Assembly: GCF_001659605.2 (NCBI RefSeq)
Contig: NC_035174.2
Coordinates: 23,944,027 to 24,008,026 of the forward strand
Origin: Manihot esculenta
Taxonomy: Eukaryota > Streptophyta > Magnoliopsida > Malpighiales > Euphorbiaceae
Reading direction: 5' to 3'
Length of the DNA stretch: 64,000 bases
Position 1 is the stretch's first letter. Each line of letters starts with the position of its first letter. The notes below the pieces were generated by a model. That model saw nothing but the letters and a program-made list of their open reading frames with translations, did not search any database and was not told the DNA's origin. Of this stretch, positions 20,609 through 30,825 are shown in pieces. The translations under genes and the position numbers were made by a program.

Positions 20609-22987
20609 TGTAATACCCGGCAGATTCAGACATCGGAATTTCTACCGTCCGGTGGAATTCAAGGATGTCAGAGGTTTCTAGAAGGGTAAGAGAAAGGTTT
20701 TCTAAACTATGTTCAAGTATTTTAAAGGTTTTAAATCAAACCGGATTGAGTTTTGAAGAGAAAGGGCAAAGGAGACATTTGCCAGGTTCGGCCCCCGAAT
20801 GTTAAAGTTCGGCCGCCGAAAGTGCCCAATGTTCGGCCCCCGAAGGTTAAGTTCGGCCCCCGAAAGTTGCATGGTTTTGCATGCAGTTTCGGCAGCCGAA
20901 GCTGAGGAAGTCGGCTAGTTGTGCATGCTCCTCAGTCCGTGATTTGGCCAGGTGTTTGCCTCCAGATCATGACCAGAGGTTAGGCCACGTCTCCCTTGAC
21001 TCATCTGCAAGCTTTTATCAGCTTAGGCAGAGGGTTTGGTTGTGTTTTCAGTAAGTTTGAACGTTTTGAGAGAAAAGAGAGAAAAGAAAGGTTTTGATGG
21101 TTAAAGCTTGAGAAGGGGATTTGCTGTGGTCAGGTTGTTCCGCTTCTAGTTTCAGGAGGTAAGGGAAGTCTTTAAGTTTGTTTTAAGTTTGTTTTAATGG
21201 TTATTAATCGTTTGTTTTACAGAGGTTATGGGAGTTTATATAGAGTTGCATGCTTAGGTTAGTTTTGATGAGTTTATGGAGAGGTTTGATTATGTGTTCT
21301 GCTTGTTGTTTTGTTGGGGTTAATAGGTAGTTTTAGACCCCTTTGTGCATATACCAGAGTATATGTGAGTGAAAACGCTGAGTTATGCATGTTAGAGTGT
21401 GTTGGAGACGTTGTGCATGAGAGGAAGCAAGGTTCTGCCTTCTGGAGAACCCAGCTTCGGCCGCCGAAGTGAAGATTCGGCCGCCGAACCTCTTGTGGAG
21501 GTAGTTTCGGCTGCCTAAGGTTGCCTCCGAAAGAATGGACTTTCGGATCTGTCATGCACATTCGGCCGCCGAAGGTGCCGCCGAACATGCATGAGTTTCG
21601 GCTCTGGAAAGGACATTCGGCCGCCGAACCTGCTGCCGAATGTGTTCTGTCCAGCCTTCTGTTGCATGAGTTATGTGATTCTGTTCAGAGGTGTAAAGGG
21701 GATTATGGGGATTTGTTTAAGAGCTATTCAACGTATATGTGTCACCTCATTCGAGTCCATTTGTGTAGGATTGGACCCGAGAGTTCGAGGAGGTCATCAG
21801 AGTTAGAGAGATCAGAGTCAGTACAGTATCTGCCAAAAGAGCAGAGGTGAGTGGAACTAAACTTGCGATTTTTAAATAAAGAAAGGTCATGATTCTAGCA
21901 TGAGCCATGCATCATAAAATGCCATGTTATGTATTAGGTTGTGCTGCATTAGAATTCACGAATATGACGCATTGCATAAGATGATATTTGTGCGGATGAA
22001 TGTTGGATGATCCTTAGCCCTTGATAGAGCACAGAGTACAGATATAGAGTTATGGCAAGAGGTAGCCATACCAGGTCGCTCCTGGATAGTCCAGGTCGCT
22101 CCTGGTACTATGAGATAGACAGTTTGACCTGACTTAGATAGAGAAGTCCAGGTGAGGCCTAATCGCCCCTGGCACAGTTGGCCTTGTGATAAAGTCAGGA
22201 AAGAGAAGTCCAGGTGAGGCCTAATCGCCCCTGGCAAGTTGGACATATTGTTATATGTATACAGTAAAGGGCTATTGGTGACAAGTTCATCCTTGAGGTG
22301 ATATGTTTGTGATGTGATACATTTCATGAAAGCATGTAATTAATGAACTGTTTACTGTTCCTTCTCACTGGGCTGTAGTAGCTCATCCCACTCCCTTAAT
22401 CCCAGTTTTGCAGGTTCTGAGATAGCTATGGGAAGTCAAAGTCAGCAAGAGTACAGCGGAAAGTTATGCATGAATGTATGTTTGTAATAGCATAGTGGAC
22501 ATGATGTAATTAAAAGATTAGTTGTCATGTCATGTATCGATATGTACTGTCAGTTACTGGATAGACTTGTGCTTTCTCTAGTGTCTTTGCCATAGTGTGA
22601 TATATGATTAATCCCTTTGTACATGTATCCTGTTTTACGTTTCTTGATGAGAAATGTGTGAGTTAGGCTTAACGTATGGCTTTGATGAGATACCAATGGG
22701 ATGTGTTATAGATTAAAAGGGTTTCAATCCCTTGACCCACAGTAGATAGTAGTCCCTGGTATAGGCCCTGAGGGCCATTTCAGATTGACATATCTGAGTA
22801 GCAGCAGTTAAGCCTACAGAGTTTTACAGGATTGTTGAGTCGTTTTGTATTATGTATGGGATTTATCAGGTACACAGAGAGTATAGTTGGCTGACTACGG
22901 GTCCTGGCGGCCTTAAGCCGATCTGGATCCTAGTGCCAGTGATGGTTCGGACCGTTACTAATGGGTACCGGTTTCCGGGTCGTTACA
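20609..22987 (+). repeat. B1 3' LTR
   Basis: 2,379 bp, same length as the 5' LTR, with about four visible substitutions (for example GGTAGAATTC versus GGTGGAATTC, GTTACAGATT versus GTTATAGATT). Confidence 0.93.
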
Positions 22988-23072
22988 AAGATATTTTCCT
23001 TATTTGGCTCCTCAAATATGGCAACTTGGGATATGGCTTCTTGAACAAGGAAAGAGTGCAATAGAGCGCATT

Positions 23073-23310
23073 TTCGGCTGCCTAAGTTGAGTTTCGGCGG
23101 CTGGATTTTCGTCTGTGTTCTGAAGGTTTGGCGGCCGAAGGTCGGGTTTCGACGGCCGAAGGTGGTGGACTTTCGTCTCTGTCTGCATGGTTCGGCCGCC
23201 GAAGGTTGCTGCCGAAGGTGGTCCACTTTCGTCTCTGGAGTCCTCATTCGGCTGCCGAAGGTTGCTGCCGAAGGTGATCCACTTTTGGTTTCCGAAAGTT
23301 GCCTCCGAAG
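23073..23310 (-). repeat. Near-palindrome cluster in A2 3' LTR
   Basis: TTCGGCCGCCGAA, TTCGGCTGCCGAA and several single half-sites spaced 10-40 bases apart, with repeated ACTTTCGTCTCTG between them. Equivalent clusters are at 49145-49370 (A2 5' LTR), 51187-51357 (A4), 53107-53335 and 60238-60470 (A3). Confidence 0.8.
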
Positions 23311-23480
23311 GTTGCTTCTCTAATTTTGGCTTCTTTTGGCATTTTTAAGAGCATATTCTCCAAATTGTTTCTTCACACCTAATACTTGCAAAACATGATT
23401 AAAACCACAAAATTAGGTAGAATAGGTGCAAATAAACATCAATAAGAACATGAAAATATGGACTAAAATGTGCTCTATCA

Positions 23481-24470
23481 AATACCCCCACACTTAAGCT
23501 TTTGCTTGTCCTCAAGCAAACAAACATAGTCAAATAAGCTTTCTTCCTCTAGATCCTTATTACCACTTAAGCTCATACTCTAGACACCCATTTTGATGCA
23601 TTGCAGTGAAGAATATATGCATGAAGATTACTTACCTCTTTTCCTTGTTTCCCTTTGCTTACCATGGCTAGGATTTGTTTTCCTCAAGAGAGATCATGCA
23701 CATTAGTTTGTTGGGACTTTTTCTAGCTTTTGGATTGACTTGCCCTTATCTTGAAGTACTTTATTCAGGCTTTTGCACTTTAGATCTTGCTTGGAAAGGT
23801 TACCAACCTATTTTTGATTTGGAGGTTTATATTTTTCAGTTGGTCACCTATCCAAGTGGCTACTAGAATTTGTGCTTTTGAGGTCTTTGCCTTTGCTGAA
23901 TTTTCTTTCTCTCAATGATTTGGGCAAATCAACACCAATTGCTAAAGCAAGTCATGTTAAGTTCATTCACACAATTTTAATTTATTCTCAATCAATTGAG
24001 GGTCATCAATATATTTTTCACCCTGGCAAACTCAAAGATTCAATTCAAAAGGCAATTCTCAAACATGAATACAACTCACTGCAAGTGATTCAACATAAGT
24101 TTAAAGAGTTTTTACATCAATGGGGTCATGGAAAGAAAGACTCATTTAACCATAGTTCATAAGTTTGAGTAGAGCAAAACAAAAAGAAGAAGATGGTTGT
24201 GGTTGTGTGTGTTTTATTGAAAGCATAGACAAATTAAAATTTAACTATGGCAAATTAACTAAAAAATTCTTAAAAAGAAAAAATTTTTGCATCTGAAAGC
24301 ATGAGAAAACATGAGAAGAGTAGAAGAAGAGAAGAAGAAGGAAGAATGAAGAAGAGATATGCACCCCCACACTTAAATCATGCATTGTCCTCAATGTAAA
24401 AGAGAAGAGAAGAAAGAGAACAAAAGAAACTGAGTACTTCCCTGGGGTGTGGTGTGCGTGGCATGATCCT
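23481..24470 (-). other. A2 3' untranslated region
   Basis: Conserved non-coding stretch between the RNase H stop and the 3' LTR. On the minus strand it has the AAGTGTGGGGGT motif twice, once near 24361-24373 after ATTGAGGACAATGCATG and once abutting the LTR at 23481-23495. It matches the A1 region at 3289-4269 although A1 encodes integrase upstream and A2 does not. Confidence 0.8.
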
Positions 24471-24831
24471 CTAGGCAGAATGAGTGACGAACAGATGTTC
24501 GTCTGGGAATTCTTCTTTGACTGGGCATGGTGCAGAACTAGAGAGAAGTCGGCTGAGGTGGTCTGCCATAAGGTTTTCTTTGCCCTTTTTGTCTCTTATC
24601 TCAAGATCAAATTCTTGTAGAAGTAGGATCCACCTAATGAGCCTTGGTTTTGCTTCTTTTTTCTTGATCAAGTATCGCAAGGCTGCATGGTCAGAATAGA
24701 CAATGACTTTGGTTCCCAATAGATATGGTCTGAACTTCTGCAAAGCAAATACAACTGCCAAGAGCTCTTTTTCAGTTGTTGTGCAGTTGCTTTGTGTAGA
24801 ATCCAATGTGCGAGAGGCATAGTGAATGACA
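24471..24831 (-). pseudogene. A2 RNase H C-terminal part
   Basis: Last part of the A2 polyprotein, cut from the rest by insertion D at 24832. It contains TEKELLAV and YSDHAAL with two RNase H acidic residues, and ADHLSRL with the last. After a short tail ([11 protein letters not shown]) it stops at 24471-24473 and runs into the 3' untranslated region. In complete Athila-type elements integrase follows here. The plus-strand continuation is at 34536. Confidence 0.9.
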
Positions 24832-26103
24832 TGTAACACCCCTTACCTTATCAAAGAGTAGACAGAGCAAATAATGTCACAAACTATACCTTTTTAGACA
24901 TATCAAGACTAAACAATTTTCTTTATCTGTAAATACCAAGTTTTAGATAGTCCAAGTAAATTTTATAAAGCAATTAAGGTAAATGTTTAAACCAAAATTT
25001 TTTTGCAGAGTCTCCTCTTTTTCATCCACATTTTACCCTGTAGCATATATGAAAAACACATGCAACATTACCAACTGTTATTTGATATCTTACTATTCTT
25101 TGATTTACATGACCTTCATAACTCACTCTATTTAATATGTACATGCCAAAATAAAACCGTACTATGACTCAGAGACTCAAAACTACCAGCTATGATAATG
25201 GCCTTGATATCTGATGTAGATCTCTGATGAACTCTCCGTATCTACTTTATCTACAACCTGCGTGAGGTAAAAACCAACACGCTGAGCTAATGCTCAGTGG
25301 GTGATAGCAACAAATAACATAATAAAACAAACAAGCTAGCATATATAGATAATCAAGTAACAATTACAAGCTAGTAGATGTAAACATGTTATCATTCACC
25401 AATAAGTTCACAAAATCAAGTATCAATCTTAATTAAGATCTTAGCCCTTATAAACACATAGTAGGATCGACTAGGTAGATAAGGAGTTATAACGGTAGGC
25501 ACAGGGTGCCGAACGGTAGGCTCAGAGGCCAAAACTGTGATAGCAGGGCTCTGTGGCCATGCTTATGAGGTACCAAATATGTAACCTCTAATATAGATCA
25601 TGTATCGGTAGCAGTACTGCGAACTCTGTATGTTTATATGGCATGCCATACCCTTAAGCTAACCTCGACTCCTATTACGTTTACCAGGGCCAAGTATCAT
25701 TAACTCAATGTATCAATGTAAATGCATGTCATTTGACGCTATTTGATTTCTTTTTCCAAAGTACATATATCATATGCCAAGGTTTACAATATGGAAAACT
25801 CATGGCAAATAGTGCAAAACTTTATTGACTTAGCATTTCAATATAGAAAACTACATTCTGCCATATATTGCATAAACTTTTCAAGCAGTTTAGAGTTACA
25901 ATTTGACTTCAGTTTCTTCATAAGAAATGTACATTTATGTCTTATCTTTACAACAAGGTATAGTTCATGCAAATCTGATCATCCTAGCTTAAGTTATGAA
26001 TTTTTCTTTACAAGCTGCTCAATAAGGTCTTAATCAGTCCAGTATTGGTACTTGTTTATAGTATCACAAAACTTATCAGATTCATGCATTTCCATACAAA
26101 TTC

Positions 26104-28417
26104 TGTAACAGCCCGGAAACCAGTACCTCTCTGTAATGGCCCAAACTGCTCGGCACTAGGATCCAGATCGGCTTAAGGCCGCCAGAACCCGTAGCAAGCC
26201 TAACCTGAACTCCAAACATCCCATACGTGATCCGACTTGACTACTAGCTGTTTAAACATTTTCTGAAAACTTACCAGACTTAACCTTTAAAACATCAGAC
26301 ATCTCAATCTGATATAGCCCTCAGGGCTAAACCAGTGATACACTACCAAGTAACCTCCATGCACTATGCTTGGAAACATAGAACCCACTCTGTAGGGTCA
26401 GCATATCATAAGTTAACCTTGGCTACCATAGAGTCACAGGAATCAAACCTGGTCTTCTCTAATGGACTCTCTATGGGTCACAGGAATCAAACCTGGTCTT
26501 CCCTCTGCACTGGTCTTGGGTCAAGGGAATTAAACCCTGTCTTCCCTCACAGTTATAATTCACTGGGTTTTCGAAACACAACATGTGTTAAGCCTGGTTT
26601 GACTCATTTCTCATCAAGAAACTGAAAACAGGATACATGCATATACAAGGGATGAAATATACTATAGGCAAAGCACATACTAATCCATAAGCACCTTAAC
26701 TGATCATCTATACATCGGTAACAAATATCTCTTTCATTTACATCATGTCCATTACTCTATTACACAAGCAATACTGTAGCCAATACCCTGCTGCTTCTAA
26801 CCTTCCCAGCTAACCCTGTACCTGCAAAACTGGGATTAAGGGAAAGGGATGAGCTATAAAGCCCAGTGAGTAGAAACACTGAAAACAGTTCATTCATACG
26901 CATTTTATATGAAAATGCATCACAACTCAAACATTCCACATCTTGGATTAGACATGACCTCAAAACTCCCTCGACGGGCTATTGATGTCGCCTTGGTCCA
27001 ATCCTCATAAACAATGAAAATGCAATGCACCATATTCGTGATTCTAATGCAATCACCCTAAGATATATCATGGCATCCATGATGCATGAACTATGCTCAA
27101 ACATTCTGTTATTTAAGATAAAACATTAAGTTTAGTTCTACTCACCTCGACTCCTCAAGCAGAAACCTGACTGACTCTGCAACTGCTAATCCTGACGACC
27201 TCCCTGAACTGTCGGGTCCAATCCTACACAAATGGACTCGAATGAGGTGTCAAACATACTCTTATCAACTCTTAAACAATCCCCCATAATCCCTTCTGAC
27301 CCTCCAAAAACAATCACACAAAGCATGCAAAAGAAGGCTGGACAGAACACATTCGGCGGCAGGTTCGGCGGCCGAATGTCCTGAACAGAGCCGAAACTCA
27401 AGTACCTTTGGCGGCCGAATATCCTCTTTCGGCGGCCGAACCCTTTCGGGGGCTACTTTCGGAGGCCGAAACCCCTAAACAGAGCCGCACCTCAAGGCAC
27501 TCAGGGGCAAGTTGTGGCAGTCTAAGCCACCATGCAAGGGGTTCGGCGGCCGAATCCTTCTTCGGCTGCCGAACCTGAGTTCTTCAAGAACTCAGCTTCT
27601 CCCGCAACCTAGCTCCTCCATCTTTTCCTCCTCTCTAAACATGCATAACTCCAAACCTCACCTTACATATACTCAAGTATATGCTCCAAAGGGGTCCAAA
27701 ACTACCTAGTAACCCCAACAAAACAGCTACTATAACACATAATCAAGCTTACACCATTAAACACATCAAAAACTCACTTTAAAACCTAAGCATGCAACTC
27801 ATGCAAAAGCTGTTAAAAAACATGAAAACAAGTGTAAAGACTTCCCTTACCTCCTGAAACCAGAAGAGGAACAACTTGAACTCAGCAAATCCCCTTCACA
27901 AACTTCAAACCACCAAAACCTCTCTTTTCTCTCTTTTTTCTCCAAAACGTTCAAACCCTTTGCAAATGACCAAACCCTCTGCATGAGCTGATTAAAGCTT
28001 GCAGATGAGTCATGGGAGACGTGGCCTAACCCTCTGTGGTGATTTGGAGGCGAACACCTGGCCAAACCACGGACTGAGGAGCGTGCACAGCTAACCGACC
28101 CTCCCAGTTTCGGCTGCCGAAACTGCATGCAAAACCATGCAACTTTCGGGGGCCGAACTTAACCTTCGGGGGCCGAACATTGGGCACTTTCGGCGGCCGA
28201 ACTTAACATTCGGGGGCCGAACCTGGCCTTTGTCTCCAACGCCTTGTCTCTTCAAAACTTAATCCGGTTTGAGTCAAAACCTTTCAAACACTTAAAACAC
28301 TAAAACTCCTAAAAACTCTTTTAGAAAACCTTCACTCTACCCTTCTAGAAATCTCTGACATCCTTGAACTCCACCGGACGGTAGGAATTCCGATGCCTGA
28401 TCTAGCCGGGTATTACA
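26104..28417 (-). repeat. B2 3' LTR
   Basis: 2,314 bp. It contains near-palindrome clusters at 27353-27575 and 28107-28225, and a short array of about three units GTCACAGGAATCAAACCTGG with TCTTCC at 26419-26552. Confidence 0.92.
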
Positions 28418-28432
28418 ATCTTCCCCCCTTTA

Positions 28433-29934
28433 AAAACATTCGTCCTCGAATGTTAAAAACAAACAAATAACAGGCAAGTAAAGCCTAACACTGCTCTGTA
28501 CCAAAAGAATTTCTGAAACTCTACTTCCTGATCTGAGTCCATACTCCAGAATTAGTATCCTAATCTTTTTCTGAACTCCACAGCTTTCGCTGCGCTACTC
28601 TGATCCTTACTCTTCACTTTTCCTCTTAACTAAAATCATCTCTTTGTGAAACTCTCACTCTTTAATTCCCAACAGATACCAATCTGTAGGTTCGACACCA
28701 ATCTGTACTCCTAATCCTTACCCGCCTTTCTTCTTATTTATTAAACTCATTTAATCTTTAACTCTCAACAGGCTACTGCTACTGACTCTCAACGGATACT
28801 ACCTGAATCTCTGATCATACGAATCTGTAAATCCAATCAACTTGATTAGAACAGCTAGTAGATCATCAACCTTAACTAGGAATACCAATCTGTAATACTA
28901 ATCTGTAACAATCAAATCTTAAAGAATCATCCTTCGTTTCCCACAACAACACTGGAAACATTCCAGGGTGAAATACTAAGTCAGATAAAACCTTATCTAC
29001 CTAAACTTTCCACTATTCTGATAACTCTTAGCTCTCTCTGCAGGTGCCATTCTGTAGGAAAAGGAAAGAAAGAATTGGTTCTGCGTCCAGATACCATTTT
29101 CATTCCAAACTCTGACTCCCTAACAGATGGAAAACCTGACAACTAGTCTGAGAAACATCCAGAGCTCACTAGCACTGGGTACTGAGGCTGATTCCCTGTC
29201 CGGACTATTAAACTCGCTCAACAGAGCTAGAACCCTCTGATAACCTTTCCTGAGCAACCATGAGCCTGCGGGACTGATATCAAACTTCTAGGCATCTATA
29301 CTGTACTCTATTTCCTATACTCTGTCCTTTCAAAGACACTCTGATCCACCCTTGCCTCTGAATTCTCCTACCTTGTCTCTGTGGACACAGGTAGTACTAT
29401 GAGTAGCTAGCCCATCCGCCCTAGAATGACATCACACAGTCAACTCTAGAACCATAAGGTCAGCTGGATCGCATCTACTCACCACAAACTCTAAACTGAA
29501 CTGACTGACTCTGCTTCAGATGGATCATACACTTAGGTCCACTGACCCAAGAAACACATTCTAAGCCCAGAAATCATCAAACCCATCCTACCAACAGCTC
29601 ACAACAACAAGGAAAGCGAAACACTGGGGTCCAACACAAACAGCATACACATCCGAATACTTACAAACGAACGTACCTAACGTCGCCGTATTCGATGTGT
29701 TAGTCTCCTATTACGTCAGGGTGAAGATCCAAACTAAAACTCATGGAACTTCCCTCAGGAATCTTTCCAGAAAAGACTTACCCTTTTCTCTGCCTCAACT
29801 ACCACCCAATCTCAGACTGGCTCTAACCTCTTTCTGAACTTATTCCTACTCTTATGTATTCTTTTCTGCTCGATCTTACTTACTTTTATCACATAACTGA
29901 TATCCTACTATAGTTCATACAAACACATATCAGA
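28433..29934 (-). pseudogene. B2 fossil pol
   Basis: Minus-strand debris of a gypsy pol with many stops. A protease scrap (ADLMVLELTV, then ADGLATHSTT) lies near 29385-29480, and the RT-leader scrap ending YRMAPAE near 29045-29065. It corresponds to the second repeat in B1 (about 19340-19770), in the same decayed state, so the decay is older than either insertion. The purine tract TAAAGGGGGGAAGAT is at about 28418-28432 (minus strand). Confidence 0.7.
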
Positions 29935-30267
29935 TCACTCAATCATGAGCATACCTGGCACAGAGGTGTCAGATGTGTCAGCCTCTCCTCCTTGCCTATC
30001 GGCCTGAGCTGCTCTATCTGTATCTGCTCCCTGAGACTGAACCAACTGGGGCGTAAAAGGACACTCACGCATCACATGTCCCTCCTGTCCACACCTGTAA
30101 CATCCTGTCGTACCAACAAGACAAACTCCCTTATGCAACCTTCCACACCTCAAACATTTTGCTCTGCCTCTACCAGAACTTGCACCAACATCATAACCTA
30201 GATTCTTATTTTTCTTTGACCGTCTCAAGCCTCTAACCTTTTTCTTAAGAGTTCTCCCCCACATCAC
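29935..30267 (-). pseudogene. gag: B2 Gag zinc-knuckle fragment
   Basis: About 110 residues holding the basic linker (RGLRRSKKNKN) and both knuckles, CLRCGRLHKGVC and CYRCGQEGHVMREC, very close to B1 Gag. The capsid part found in B1 (FETGDDPFEYLR) is missing. This frame overlaps the upstream Gag piece by four bases in another frame, so a deletion with a frame change separates them. Confidence 0.8.
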
Positions 30268-30509
30268 TCCTTTCGCGGTAGCTGTACTCCAAGTGAGGGT
30301 TCATTCTCTCCTATCCTAGAGTCCTTGGTCTGAGCATCCTCTAAAGCCTCTTCATTCAAATTCACCTGTAGACCTACATCCTTTCTTTGCACATCTCCTC
30401 CTGTCTCTCTCCTGTTTCCTGACATTCTTCCTAGATCTATTCCTTCTCTAATTTCCTCAAAAGACCCTTCAGACGGATCTGATTCCACAAGGTCACCAGC
30501 ATCACTCAT
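30264..30509 (-). pseudogene. gag: B2 Gag N-terminal fragment
   Basis: About 81 residues from the ATG at 30509 (MSDAGDLVES). It is polar and acidic like the B1 Gag N-terminus. It ends at a stop where the frame changes to the knuckle fragment. A pyrimidine run ending TTCAG just upstream on the minus strand resembles a splice acceptor, as in B1. Confidence 0.6.
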
Positions 30510-30811
30510 CTTAGCTCTCCTGAAGAACAACACACAAGAAACAATCATTAGCACACACATAGAGTTCATATGAAAACACATGAACCTACAGACTGTATAC
30601 ATGCATACACAGTACAATATTTATGCACATGCATATATTCATGGCATATCACATCATCCTCAAAACAAAACTTAACTTTCTTATCCTAGTGGACATGAGT
30701 TTACTTATTGTGCTTGCCTTCCTAGAACATCTAAACCAACCTCTTTCCGATGTGGGATATCTCTAATCCTTGAACAAAAATGCTCAACACACCGTACTTA
30801 AGAGGCCCTAT

Positions 30812-30823
30812 GCTCTGATACCA
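30812..30823 (-). other. B2 primer binding site (tRNA-iMet)
   Basis: TGGTATCAGAGC on the minus strand, two bases inside the 5' LTR boundary. Confidence 0.88.
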
Positions 30824-30825
30824 TC

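Larger units (their letters stand above)
14073..22987 (+). mobile_element. Tekay-like Ty3/gypsy element B1, gag plus fossil pol, non-autonomous
   Basis: 8.9-kb plus-strand element in the A2 3' LTR with TSD AAGAT (14068-14072, 22988-22992). Both LTRs are 2,379 bp and differ at about four positions by eye, so the insertion is very recent. An iMet primer site and a purine tract are in place. Inside there is one gag frame and about 2.4 kb of pol debris full of stops. The GAGGACGAATGTTC block before the purine tract is typical of Tekay/Del-type chromoviruses. It cannot have made its own reverse transcriptase or integrase. Confidence 0.93.
10568..23480 (-). repeat. A2 3' LTR in three pieces
   Basis: Reads TGACAGGAGCGGTTGTCG on the plus strand at its left end and GTGCTCTATCA at its right end. 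Pieces: 10568-11192, 13359-14072 and 22993-23480, about 1,827 bp in total. The breaks are occupied by a solo LTR and element B1, each with its own TSD. Confidence 0.88.

Noticed and set aside
27186..28128. 71- and 93-residue frames in the B2 LTRs (also at 31908-32850)
   Set aside because: LTR shadows with no recognisable domain; identical copies reflect LTR identity.
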